Below are positions 17,768 to 25,842 of a DNA stretch of 41,003 nt, piece by piece. Position 1 is the first letter of the stretch, and each line of letters starts with the position of its first letter. The stretch comes from a virus. Location of the stretch: positions 1-41,003 of IMG/VR virus record IMGVR_UViG_3300049460_000214. One strand, 5' to 3'. The notes below the pieces were generated by a model, which saw only the letters and a program-made list of their open reading frames with translations, was not told where the DNA came from and did not search any database. The position numbers and the translations under genes are program-made.

Positions 17768-19368
17768 TGGCCGCACCCCTGTACACGCTGACCATCGACT
17801 GGGACAACGACACGATCGTCACCGGCGGCAGCTACGAGGACGTCACCGACGACGTCCTTAACCAGGGCCGGTGGACCTATGGCTACGGCCGCGACCAGAA
17901 CCGGCAACTCTCCCCGTCATCGATCGGGAACAGCGCCTTCACCCTGTGTAACGCCGACCGGATCTACAGCCCCGAGAACACAGCCTCACCCCTCGTCGAC
18001 GACCTCGGCCCCGGACGGCCGGTCGCCATGGACGTCACCATCTCCGGCGTCGACCACGCCCTGTTCCGCGGCCGGATCGACGACTTCGACATCCACCCCG
18101 ACCGCTCCGACCGGACCGCCGACTTCACCGCCCTGGACGGACTGGCGGACCTGTCGAATGCCGACCTGTCCACCGCCCTCTACTCGGGGCTGCGTACAGG
18201 ACAGATCGTCGACGTCATCCTCGATGAGATCGGCTGGACAGGCGCGCGGGACATCGACGCCGGCGCCACCTATGCCCGGTTCTGGTGGGCGGAGAACACC
18301 GATGCACTGACGGCGGTCAACGATATTGTTGCCGCCGAGGGGCCGCCGGCGATCGCCTACATCGCACCGGACGGCACTTTCACGTTCCGGGACCGGCATC
18401 ACCGCATCGTGCGGACGGAATCCACTGTCCCTCAGGCCGTGTTCGCGGCGGAGCGGGTGACATGCGATGCGCCTGCGGTGACCGGCTCCAGCTACGACTA
18501 CACGGCGCCGTTCGAGTACCGGCACGGCTGGCGTGATGTGGTCAACACGGTGGACCAGGAGGTGAGCGACAGGGCCACCACGTTCGACACAAGCGTCGTG
18601 TGGTCGACCGACGGCATTTTCACCCTGTCGATCGGGGAGACGCGCGAGATCCGGGTGCAGGCATCGGACCCGTTCCGGGATGCGGTGACCCCCGTTGCGG
18701 GTACGGACTTCACGACGTCGGGTACGGGCGTGGTGTCGGCGGTCATCACGCGAACCTCCGGGCAGTCGACCATCATCAGACTGACGTCGGTCGGTGGCTC
18801 CTCGTCGATTCTCAGTCTCCAGCTGCGGGCCCGCCCGGTTCTCGTGGAGCGCACGGTGCGGGTGCGGGTGAGTGATCCCGGATCCATCGGAACGTTCGGC
18901 ATGAAGTCGTTTCCGAACACGATCCCTTACGCATCGCCCGCCGATGCGCAGGCTGTCGCCGAGGTGCTCGTCGCGGCCTATTCCAGCAGACGCCCGATCG
19001 TCAAAATGCGGGTGGTGTCGGGCGATATCCCGCATCTCCAGCAGATCGTGACACGCACCATCTCCGACATGCTCACCATCCGTAACGGTGAGCTGGGGCT
19101 CGACGCCGAGTTCCATGTGGAAAGCGTCGCGCACACCATCACCCGCATCCCCGGCGACGCCGACTGCGACGACTACGTTCCCGTGCATTCCGTGGTCTTC
19201 GGGTGCGAGAAAGTCCTGGAGGACTGCGCACCCAACCCGTTCACGTTCGACAAGACGGGGGCCGGGTTCAACGACGGCACGTTCGACGCGATCGGATGCA
19301 GCAGCCCGGACACGGTGTGGATCTGGGATGCCCAGTCGAAATTCAACGAGAACAACTTCGGGGTATAG
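17767..19368 (+). CDS. minor tail / distal tail protein
   Basis: A 533-aa protein after the tape measure, in the position of a distal-tail or hub protein. It begins MAAPLYTLTIDWDNDTIVTG with a tail-protein beta domain, followed by NADRIYSPENTASPL and LFRGRIDDFDIHPD, then a long central region and a C-terminus with DMLTIRNGELGLDAEFHVES and VAHTITRIPGD. ATG 17767 overlaps the tape measure stop (TGATG); GTG 17764 is also possible. GGGGG a few nt upstream can serve as the ribosome binding site. The exact baseplate role is inferred from order. Confidence 0.65.
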   Translation: MAAPLYTLTIDWDNDTIVTGGSYEDVTDDVLNQGRWTYGYGRDQNRQLSPSSIGNSAFTLCNADRIYSPENTASPLVDDLGPGRPVAMDVTISGVDHALFRGRIDDFDIHPDRSDRTADFTALDGLADLSNADLSTALYSGLRTGQIVDVILDEIGWTGARDIDAGATYARFWWAENTDALTAVNDIVAAEGPPAIAYIAPDGTFTFRDRHHRIVRTESTVPQAVFAAERVTCDAPAVTGSSYDYTAPFEYRHGWRDVVNTVDQEVSDRATTFDTSVVWSTDGIFTLSIGETREIRVQASDPFRDAVTPVAGTDFTTSGTGVVSAVITRTSGQSTIIRLTSVGGSSSILSLQLRARPVLVERTVRVRVSDPGSIGTFGMKSFPNTIPYASPADAQAVAEVLVAAYSSRRPIVKMRVVSGDIPHLQQIVTRTISDMLTIRNGELGLDAEFHVESVAHTITRIPGDADCDDYVPVHSVVFGCEKVLEDCAPNPFTFDKTGAGFNDGTFDAIGCSSPDTVWIWDAQSKFNENNFGV

Positions 19369-19370
19369 GC

Positions 19371-19721
19371 ATGAACCTTTTGGTGCAGACCGCGCGGGCG
19401 TACGTGTACGCAGGCAACTGGGTGGCCGACTGCCCGGCCTCGTGCGGAAACGTCGAGCTGCTCCACGAAGCCGCCGTCCGTGGTGGCGCACTGGTGCGGA
19501 AGAAGGCGGCGTTCCACTGCTCGTATTGCAACTTCGAAACGCAGGCGATCGAGTGGCCGCCGAACGAGCACGAGATCACAGAGGTGCTCGCCCGGCGCCC
19601 GATCCCCCACACCCGTAACTGGTATCCGGCGGAACACGCTGCCGCGATCCGCTTCCGGATCCCGCACGGACAGAGCGTGCAAGACCTCGTCGACGAGAAC
19701 ATTGAGAACGGGGTGCTCTAG
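19371..19721 (+). CDS. zinc-ribbon-like minor tail-associated protein
   Basis: A 116-aa protein starting at ATG 19371, two nt after the preceding stop, with GGGG about 9 nt upstream. It has CPASC near residue 22 and FHCSYC near residue 45, a C-x3-C / C-x2-C arrangement that could hold zinc, followed by IPHTRNWYPAEHAAAIRFRI and a helix. I do not recognise the family. Its location between two tail genes suggests a virion or assembly role. Its last four nt overlap the stop of the opposing HNH gene. Confidence 0.6.
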   Translation: MNLLVQTARAYVYAGNWVADCPASCGNVELLHEAAVRGGALVRKKAAFHCSYCNFETQAIEWPPNEHEITEVLARRPIPHTRNWYPAEHAAAIRFRIPHGQSVQDLVDENIENGVL

Positions 19722-20233
19722 TGGCTGCCTTCGGCTTCGCGCTCTCGACGAGTCTTCTGGGAGGCACGCATCCTCGCGCGCGCCTCGGGGGTGTGCCTGC
19801 GACCCAGGGCGTGGTCCCGCGCATGCTTGGACTGTGTCGTTTTCTCCAGGTTCTCCAAGCGGTCATCCGCCGGATCCTCATTGAGGTGGTGGATCACATC
19901 GCCGGGCAATACCGGATCCTCGGGGTGCGCCGTGTTCCACACGTACTGATATCGCTGGATGTAACCGTCTTTACGCATCGTGGGGTGCAGGTGCCGCTCC
20001 ACATCGGGGACTCGGACAAATATGCGGCCCTCGTCGCTGGTCCACTGACCTCCCGCCCAGTTGGGGTTGGCTTCACCCCGGGTCTTCTTCGAGATCTTTG
20101 CTTTGACCTCGGGGGTCATGCGTCCTGGGGCCTTGTTGGCGCAGGCTCGGGAGCAGCAGTTGGGGAGTTTCCCGACAGTGTGGATCCGAGTGAACGTGAC
20201 TCCGCAAACGGGGCATTCCTTGGTCGTTTTCAC
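19718..20233 (-). CDS. HNH homing endonuclease
   Basis: A 171-aa leftward gene inside a rightward tail module. The N-terminal zinc-knuckle-like region has C7, C10, C26/C27 and C31. TPEVKAKISKKTRGEANPNW and HTPEARARMRASQKTRRERE look like NUMOD-type DNA-binding elements. The core VIHHLNEDPADDRLENLEK (H115, H116, N128, with H137 after it) is a classical HNH motif. The start is GTG 20233 without an obvious ribosome binding site. Free-standing HNH genes of this type are mobile and cut unoccupied alleles. The gene sits directly upstream of a tail gene that appears to lack its normal start codon. Confidence 0.85.
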   Translation of the reverse strand: MKTTKECPVCGVTFTRIHTVGKLPNCCSRACANKAPGRMTPEVKAKISKKTRGEANPNWAGGQWTSDEGRIFVRVPDVERHLHPTMRKDGYIQRYQYVWNTAHPEDPVLPGDVIHHLNEDPADDRLENLEKTTQSKHARDHALGRRHTPEARARMRASQKTRREREAEGSH

Positions 20234-20273
20234 AAGGCCATTCTAATAGACAGCCAGAGAGGGGGCGGTCCAA

Positions 20274-20813
20274 ATTAGCTGGACGGCGCCAATGACCGCG
20301 GTGGCCAACACCGTCTTCACCGCAGCACAATTCAACCTCCACGTCCGCGACAACCTCAACGAGACCGCACCAGCGAAAGCCACACAGATCAGTTCCATTT
20401 TCGTCGGCAACGGGCTCAACTCGATCGTCGAACGACTGCCCCAGGTTGACAACGTGGCAACTTCAGAGACCACCGCGAGCACTTCGTACACAGACCTTGC
20501 GACGGTCGGACCGAGCGTCACCACCGCCACCGGCGCCCGCGCCCTCGTATTCGTGCGAGTGGCCACGGACAACACCGGGGCGAACAACGGCAACTTCATG
20601 TCCTGGGACGTGACGGGGGCCAGCACTTTGGCGGCATCGGACAACCAGGCATGCAACTTCGCGGGCGTCGCGGCGGCGACCCGAAACCGCCTGACCTCCG
20701 CATACCTGATCAGCTCCCTGACCCCAGGCACCAACACGTTCACCGCGAAATACAAGGTGACCGCAGGGACGGGCACATTCCTCGCCCGCCAGATCGCCGT
20801 CATCCCCTTCTAG
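20274..20813 (+). CDS. minor tail protein, apparently with an ATT start
   Basis: Encodes a 179-aa protein if started at ATT 20274 (M-SWTAPMTAVANTVFTAAQFN), or 173 aa from ATG 20292. Actinophage proteins of this type usually begin M-x-W-x-A-P and then have FTAAQFNLHVRDNLNETAPA, so the natural N-terminus lies at ATT 20274. A strong ribosome binding site (GAGAGGGGGCGG, 20256-20267) is spaced correctly for 20274 and is more than 20 nt too far from 20292. An in-frame TAG at 20247 excludes starts further upstream. The rest is beta-rich, with a C-terminal jelly-roll feel. It is followed by the sialidase gene. Confidence 0.7.
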   Translation: MSWTAPMTAVANTVFTAAQFNLHVRDNLNETAPAKATQISSIFVGNGLNSIVERLPQVDNVATSETTASTSYTDLATVGPSVTTATGARALVFVRVATDNTGANNGNFMSWDVTGASTLAASDNQACNFAGVAAATRNRLTSAYLISSLTPGTNTFTAKYKVTAGTGTFLARQIAVIPF

Positions 20814-20820
20814 GAGACCC

Positions 20821-21891
20821 ATGCCCATCCTGTTCACCTCCGGCACCGGCGGCTACCACACCTACCGCATCCCCGCCCTCACGCAAGCCCCGGACGGCAC
20901 GCTGATCGCGTTCGCCGAGGGGCGCAAGAACGGCGGCGGGGACAGCGGCGACATCGACATCGTGTGCCGCCGCTCCACCGACGGCGGCGCGAGCTGGTCG
21001 CCACAGCAGATCGTCACCGCCCACGGTGGTGACACTGCCGGCAACCCGACCGTGGTCACCGACCCGACGTCCGGGGACCTGGTACTCCTGTCGTGCCGCA
21101 ACGCCGGCGCCGCCACCGAGACGACCATCCTGAAGGGCCTCGACGTACGACAGGTATACGTCCAGCGCAGCGCCGACAGCGGCGCCACCTGGACTGATCC
21201 CGTCGACATCACCGGGCAGACCAAGACATCGTGGATGCGCTGGTACGCCACCGGCCCGGGCTGCGGTGCGGCTGTCACCCAAGGACCGCACGCGGGACGG
21301 CTCGTCATCCCCGCCAACCACTCCCGTGCTCCCGCATCCGGGAGCAGCGACACGGGCACCGAAGCGAAGTACCTCGGCGCCCACAGCCTGGTCTCCGACG
21401 ACGGCGGCCACACCTGGCAGATCGGCTACACCTCGTCGAACCCCAACGGCAGCACCAACGAGAACGAGACCACCTGCGCCGAGCTCCCCGACGGGCGCCT
21501 GTACTTCAACTGCCGAAACCAGTACGGCACCGTGGCCGGCACTCGTGCGGATGCCTGGTCGGTGGACGGTGGCAGCACGTTGCAGTATGCGTTCCGGGTG
21601 CAGGGCACGATCGTCACGCCGGTAGTGCAGGGCAGCGTGTTGCAGGTGCCGGGCGGCCCGCTGCTGTACGCGGGGCCCGAGCATCCTGACTGGCGGGTGG
21701 CGATGGTGATCCGCCGTAGCGATGACGGCGGGGGGACGTGGCGGACATGCCGGAAAATCACTGGGCTGCATGCCGCGTATTCGTCGCTGGCGATGCTGGA
21801 TGCGGTGACGGTCGGCTTGCTGTATGAGACGGGGGACTGGGCTCCGTACAGCCGGATCGAGTTGGCCGCCGTGCCGGTTGCGGAGCTGTGA
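20821..21891 (+). CDS. exo-alpha-sialidase-like (GH33) tail protein
   Basis: A 356-aa six-bladed propeller of the sialidase family, which removes terminal sialic or related nonulosonic acids. It shows YRIP (R16), EGR (R35), GDSGDID (catalytic Asp 41 or 44), four Asp boxes (STDGGASW 52-59, SADSGATW 117-124, SDDGGHTW 192-199, SDDGGGTW 300-307), Glu 217/221 before LPDGRLYFNCRN (R232), R292 and LLYETGDW with the expected nucleophile Tyr 335. No signal peptide is visible, consistent with a virion part. It lies between tail and lysis genes and starts 7 nt after the preceding stop with AGGAG upstream. The catalytic set looks complete, so I expect an active enzyme. The substrate is unknown. Confidence 0.8.
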   Translation: MPILFTSGTGGYHTYRIPALTQAPDGTLIAFAEGRKNGGGDSGDIDIVCRRSTDGGASWSPQQIVTAHGGDTAGNPTVVTDPTSGDLVLLSCRNAGAATETTILKGLDVRQVYVQRSADSGATWTDPVDITGQTKTSWMRWYATGPGCGAAVTQGPHAGRLVIPANHSRAPASGSSDTGTEAKYLGAHSLVSDDGGHTWQIGYTSSNPNGSTNENETTCAELPDGRLYFNCRNQYGTVAGTRADAWSVDGGSTLQYAFRVQGTIVTPVVQGSVLQVPGGPLLYAGPEHPDWRVAMVIRRSDDGGGTWRTCRKITGLHAAYSSLAMLDAVTVGLLYETGDWAPYSRIELAAVPVAEL

Positions 21892-21895
21892 TCTG

Positions 21896-22708
21896 ATGCG
21901 CCTCGTCACGCGGGCGGCACTCGGCTGGCCTGCATCTGCCGCGCCCTTGCAGGCCGTCACGCAGGGCGTGAAGGTCCACTACGAGGGCACGCCCGTCAGT
22001 GCCGAGCTGCTCACCGACCATGCCGCGTGCATCGCCGAGTGGCAGGCCATCCGCAAGTCGCACCTCGCCAACACGACCGAGAACTACTCGGACGTCGCCT
22101 ACAACTACGCGGCCTGCCCGCACGGCTACCTCCTCGAGGGCCGCGGCATCGGTAAGCGCACCGGCGCCAACGGCAACCAGGAGCTCAACCGGGCGCACTA
22201 CGCGATCGTCGGCCTCGTCGGCGACGAAGGCCTCACCGAGCCGACCGACGCCATGCTCTCCGCCATCCGCGACGGCATCGACCTGCTGCGGAAGAACGGC
22301 GCGGGCACTGAGATCAAGGGCCACCGGGACGGCTACGCAACCGAATGCCCCGGCGGTCCGCTGTACGCGTGGGTTCAGAAGGGCGCCCCGCGACCCACCA
22401 CTGAGGAGGACGACGTGACCCCTGACGACATCACGAAGATCGCTACGGCGACGGCGGCGGCGACCGCGACCAAGCTCATCGCGGGCGGGGGCGTTCTCGA
22501 GAACAGCGATGTGGCCCGCGTCGCGGCGGCCGTGGCCGCGAAGCTCCAGCCCATCGAGGCCGCGCAGAACGCCACGATCGACAAGCTCGTCGGCGCCGTC
22601 GCCACCCTCGCGGCGAACGTCGGCGGCCTGGACCCGGCGGCGATCGTCGCCGAACTCCGTGCCGCCATCGAGGCCATCACCATCCACCTCGACGTACCCG
22701 ACGCCTGA
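21896..22708 (+). CDS. endolysin, N-acetylmuramoyl-L-alanine amidase
   Basis: A 270-aa lysis enzyme that cuts the bond between muramic acid and the peptide stem. The N-terminal half is an Amidase_2/PGRP domain with zinc ligands H28 (KVHYEG), H143 and C151 (GHRDGYATECPGG; spacing as in T7 lysozyme), plus DVAYNYAACPHGYLLEGRG. The C-terminal 100 residues are Ala-rich helices, not a classical LysM or PG-binding domain, and may bind the wall or form oligomers. ATG 21896 follows GGAG by about 10 nt. The holin gene comes next. Confidence 0.85.
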   Translation: MRLVTRAALGWPASAAPLQAVTQGVKVHYEGTPVSAELLTDHAACIAEWQAIRKSHLANTTENYSDVAYNYAACPHGYLLEGRGIGKRTGANGNQELNRAHYAIVGLVGDEGLTEPTDAMLSAIRDGIDLLRKNGAGTEIKGHRDGYATECPGGPLYAWVQKGAPRPTTEEDDVTPDDITKIATATAAATATKLIAGGGVLENSDVARVAAAVAAKLQPIEAAQNATIDKLVGAVATLAANVGGLDPAAIVAELRAAIEAITIHLDVPDA

Positions 22709-22726
22709 CCAGGAAGCGAGCAGACC

Positions 22727-23059
22727 ATGAAGATCTTCGGCAGAGAGCCAGCACTCATTGTCAGCACGATCAGCGCCGTCCTGTCGCTGATCGTCACCTT
22801 CAACATCGGCATGTCCGGCGAGCAGGCCGGAGCGATCGTCGCCATCATCTCCGCCGTGTTCGGTGCGATCGTGGCGGCAGCGACCCGGCCGGTCGCCCCG
22901 TCTGCGTTCACCGCCGTGGTAGCTGCTGGCGCCGCACTCCTGGCTGCGTACGGGCTGGACGTGTCGGCGGAGACGGTGGGTGCGACGAACGCGGTCGTCC
23001 TGGCACTGCTCGCGCTGCTGACGCGCGGCCAGGTCTCTCCGAAGGGAGTCGCAGCGTGA
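22727..23059 (+). CDS. holin
   Basis: A 110-aa membrane protein with three to four hydrophobic segments (about residues 9-27, 34-52, 60-76 and 84-98) and a short charged N-terminus (MKIFGREP). It lies directly after the amidase gene with AGGAAGCGAG upstream. Small multi-span proteins in this position act as holins that release the endolysin. The stop overlaps the next start by GTGA. Confidence 0.75.
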   Translation: MKIFGREPALIVSTISAVLSLIVTFNIGMSGEQAGAIVAIISAVFGAIVAAATRPVAPSAFTAVVAAGAALLAAYGLDVSAETVGATNAVVLALLALLTRGQVSPKGVAA

Positions 23060-23322
23060 ACAGCCCTCTGGACAATCGGATGCGCGCCATCGCCCGCGAG
23101 GAAGCCAACGCCCTCCTCGGCGTCCCCGGCGGCGTACAGGCGGCGGCCGGCTCCGAGCCGACCGCCAGTCAGATGCAGCAGCAGATCACCGACCTGCACG
23201 AGCACCTGCACCACGCCGCCACCACTATCAGTCGACTGGAGGCACGCATCGGCGCGCTGGAGAAAGCTGACAAGTCGAACGACCAGGCGGCACGGCGCAC
23301 GGCACGCAAGACCGTCGGGTAG
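23056..23322 (+). CDS. small coiled-coil protein of the lysis cassette
   Basis: An 88-aa hydrophilic protein with a coiled coil (QMQQQITDLHEHLHHAATTI, then SRLEARIGALEKA) and a basic tail. It starts at GTG 23056, overlapping the holin stop. Proteins of this kind often accompany actinophage holins, perhaps as partners or antiholins. The role is inferred from context only. Confidence 0.6.
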   Translation: MNSPLDNRMRAIAREEANALLGVPGGVQAAAGSEPTASQMQQQITDLHEHLHHAATTISRLEARIGALEKADKSNDQAARRTARKTVG

Positions 23323-23332
23323 CCCCCACTCC

Positions 23333-23364
23333 GGAATGATCTTCTCGGGCTGCCTAATACCGTC
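23333..23364 (+). promoter_or_regulatory. putative late promoter, copy 3, leaderless
   Basis: GGAATGATC (23333-23341), 16 nt, TACCGTC (23358-23364). TACCGT ends 7 nt before GTG 23371, the same distance as in copy 2, so the glycosyltransferase mRNA would be leaderless. No ribosome binding site is present in the CCGCTC that separates the box from the start codon. Confidence 0.7.
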
Positions 23365-23370
23365 CCGCTC

Positions 23371-25542
23371 GTGAAGACCCTCGTGTACCCGTCAGACCGT
23401 CACGGATGCGGCAGCTTCAGGGCGATCTGGCCCGGCGAGCACTGCGCTGCCGCCGGACATGACGTCGAGGTGGTGCGTCAGCAGGACCGGAGCGTCCGCC
23501 TCGTCATGGAAGGGGGCGTCGTCAAGGACGTCCTCGTCGAAGCCGACGTCGTCGTCCTCCAGCGGGTCACACACGCCTACATGGCGCAGGCTGTCGCAGT
23601 GCTGCGGGCGAAGGGCATCGCCGTGGTCGTCGACGTCGACGACGACCTCTCCTCCATCCACCCGTCGAACCCGGCATGGGCTGTGCACCGGCCGGGCGCG
23701 GGCCCGCACTCGTGGCACAACCTGGCGCTCGCCTGCCGGGAGGCGACGCTGGTGACGGTGTCGACGCCGGCGCTGCTGGACGTGTACGCCCGTCACGGCC
23801 GCGGGCATGTCCTGCCGAACTATCTGCCCGACCAGTACTACGGGCTGCCGCGCCAGGATTCGGATGTGATCGGCTGGCCCGGCTCCCTCCACTCCCACCC
23901 GAACGATCCGGAGGTGGTGGGCGGGGCGGTCGCCCGGCTCGTCGACGAGGGCGCGACGTTCGTGATGCGCGGCGACTCGACCGGCGCCGGGCGCGAGTTC
24001 GGCCTCGCCACAGATCCGGCGGGTGGCGGGGTGCCGATCGGAGAGTGGCCGATGGCCGTTGCGGGATTGGGAATTGGGATCGCCCCGCTCGCAGACACTC
24101 GCTTCAATGCCGCTAAATGCGTAGACTCAAGTATGCGAATCTGCACCCATAGAGGGATAGTTGAAGCGGCCGAGATCCAGACTGGTGACCAGGTATGGCG
24201 TGACGGCTGGAAGGCCGTTGAGGCCGTCGAGCACGACGTTCCGCGACCCGGCATTGAGATCACCACCGAAGGCGGCTACAAGCTGCGCCTGACGCCAGAA
24301 CATCGGATGCTCGTCAACGGCGAGTGGGCGCAGGCCAAAGACATCGCAGTCGGCGACGTCATGGCCATGGAGCCGGAGCCTGTCGGGCCGACAGCTCCGG
24401 TACGGGCACCGTGGCCCGCAGACAGCCGGATGAACCGCCGTGCCGAGGTGGACTACTTCGCGTTCCTCACGGCACCTGACGGTCCGCGCATCGACATCTC
24501 TCCGCGATGGGGGCGCTTCTTGGGTGCGTTCGTCGGGGACGGAAGCTGTAGGGCTGCGACACAGATCGAGATCTCGTGCGACGGGCAGGATCAGGACTGG
24601 ATCGATGCGCTCATGGATGACTTCCGGGCGTTCGGGCTCAGCCCATCGACCGAAGAGAAGACCACGTTCGACGGCACGGTGTTGCGCCGACGCGGCGTGC
24701 GAGTCTCATCGGCGCATTTGCTCCGAGTGCTGAACAGCCTCGGCCTAACGGAGGACCGTGAGAGCGGGCGCCCGATCAGGAAGGTGTGCGTGCCTGAGGT
24801 GATCTGGCGCTCTCCGCGCGAGGTGATCGCCGAGTTCCTTGCTGGCTACTTCGAGGCTGACGGCTGCTGCACTAACACGGGGGCCAGCGCTACATCGAAG
24901 GACGAACAGTTGATCCGCGATGTGCAGCGGCTACTCCTGTCCTTCGGCATCGTCTCCAGGGTGGGTCCGCGAACTCACCGGAATCAGACCGGATACAGCG
25001 CCGAGTACTGGCACCTGACCATGGGGCGCGCCGCTGCGGACGTGTTCGCCAAGGAGATTGGGTTCCGATCCGTACGCAAGCGGGCACGGCTGGCGGAGAT
25101 CACGGAGAAGCCGCACTCGAACGCGTACCGACCGATGAACTGGGCGCCGAAGGTGACCGAGGTCAAGCCCTGCATGGTCACGCCGGTGGACATTCAAGTC
25201 GAGGGCAGCGAGTACATCGCAGCCGGGTTCGTGAGCCACAACTCTTGGCTGAAGCCGCTGGAGATGTCAGCGACTGGTGTTCCCTGGATCGCCTCACCGC
25301 GAGCCGAGTACCGCCGACTTCACGACCTGGGCGCCGGCCTCTTGGTCGACCGGCCGCGGGTGTGGCACCGGGAGTTGAAGCGTCTGCGGGAGTCGGCTGC
25401 GCTGCGGACGGAGCTGTCGGAGGCGGGGCGCGCGGTGGCCGAGGGCCTGCGGCTACGGGATCACAGTTGGCGCTGGCAGGAGGCTTGGGCCAGGGCGTAC
25501 GAGATGCAGCGGGCCACGCCGCGCACGGCAGTTCCGGTTTAG
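23371..25542 (+). CDS. glycosyltransferase (GT4-like) interrupted by an intein
   Basis: A 723-aa precursor. Residues 1-249 and 625-723 together form a GT-B fold glycosyltransferase of 348 residues: MKTLVYPSDRHGCGSFRAIW, VVDVDDDLSSIHPSNPAW, PLADTRFNAAK joined to SWLKPLEMSATGVPWIASP. The last is the sugar-nucleotide donor motif, with its conserved Glu. Residues 250-624 are an intein (see separate entry) placed exactly inside this donor motif, so activity should require splicing. The start is GTG 23371, 7 nt after a -10-like box. The target may be phage DNA, virion or host wall glycan; sequence does not tell. Its stop overlaps that of the opposing gene by 4 nt. Confidence 0.9.
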   Translation: MKTLVYPSDRHGCGSFRAIWPGEHCAAAGHDVEVVRQQDRSVRLVMEGGVVKDVLVEADVVVLQRVTHAYMAQAVAVLRAKGIAVVVDVDDDLSSIHPSNPAWAVHRPGAGPHSWHNLALACREATLVTVSTPALLDVYARHGRGHVLPNYLPDQYYGLPRQDSDVIGWPGSLHSHPNDPEVVGGAVARLVDEGATFVMRGDSTGAGREFGLATDPAGGGVPIGEWPMAVAGLGIGIAPLADTRFNAAKCVDSSMRICTHRGIVEAAEIQTGDQVWRDGWKAVEAVEHDVPRPGIEITTEGGYKLRLTPEHRMLVNGEWAQAKDIAVGDVMAMEPEPVGPTAPVRAPWPADSRMNRRAEVDYFAFLTAPDGPRIDISPRWGRFLGAFVGDGSCRAATQIEISCDGQDQDWIDALMDDFRAFGLSPSTEEKTTFDGTVLRRRGVRVSSAHLLRVLNSLGLTEDRESGRPIRKVCVPEVIWRSPREVIAEFLAGYFEADGCCTNTGASATSKDEQLIRDVQRLLLSFGIVSRVGPRTHRNQTGYSAEYWHLTMGRAAADVFAKEIGFRSVRKRARLAEITEKPHSNAYRPMNWAPKVTEVKPCMVTPVDIQVEGSEYIAAGFVSHNSWLKPLEMSATGVPWIASPRAEYRRLHDLGAGLLVDRPRVWHRELKRLRESAALRTELSEAGRAVAEGLRLRDHSWRWQEAWARAYEMQRATPRTAVPV
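24118..25242 (+). mobile_element. intein with LAGLIDADG homing endonuclease
   Basis: A 375-residue protein intron in the glycosyltransferase. It begins at C250 (CVDSSMRICTHRG, block A), has the block B motif T308-P-E-H311 (LRLTPEHRMLV), two LAGLIDADG motifs (FLGAFVGDG 383-391 and FLAGYFEADG 489-498) and ends GFVSHN, with N624 followed by S625 as first C-extein residue. All splicing residues (Cys1, His-Asn, Ser+1) are present and the two endonuclease Asp/Glu positions look intact. Base composition is slightly lower in GC than the flanks, consistent with horizontal arrival. Confidence 0.9.
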
Positions 25543-25832
25543 GTGCGATCGGTCACGGCAGGAGGTTCGCGGTCCTCTCGGACGATGCAGAACCAGAGGT
25601 AGACCTCATCGTTCTCGTCTCGCACGAGGCGCGGCTTCTCGGGGTCGGCTCCCTTGAGGATCTCTTCAAGAAAGTCGGTCCCTTCGAGTTCGTTGAACCG
25701 CATCGCGCGCATGACCATTTGCGCGATGGCCGTCTCGCGGGAGATGCCGAGATCGGCGAGGCTCCACTTGGTGTCGTGCTCGCCTTTCCCGTCTTTCCAG
25801 GCGGAGCGGAGAGACATGACGTTGTAGTCCAT
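25539..25832 (-). CDS. hypothetical protein
   Basis: A 97-aa leftward gene beginning MDYNVMSLRSAWKDGKGEHD with a helical middle (ISRETAIAQMVMRAMRFNEL) and ending in VREDREPPAVTDRT. It starts 10 nt after the WhiB stop, so it is the last gene of a three-gene leftward operon (winged helix, WhiB, this). Its ribosome binding site is weak (GGGTGT), suggesting read-through from WhiB. I do not recognise the family. It converges with the glycosyltransferase gene, and the stops overlap by 4 nt. Confidence 0.65.
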   Translation of the reverse strand: MDYNVMSLRSAWKDGKGEHDTKWSLADLGISRETAIAQMVMRAMRFNELEGTDFLEEILKGADPEKPRLVRDENDEVYLWFCIVREDREPPAVTDRT

Positions 25833-25842
25833 GACACCCACG

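Noticed and set aside
17986-19491. Leftward open frame of 501 codons opposite the minor tail gene
   Set aside because: A shadow frame: Arg/His-rich, without recognisable motifs; the + strand gene fits the tail module.
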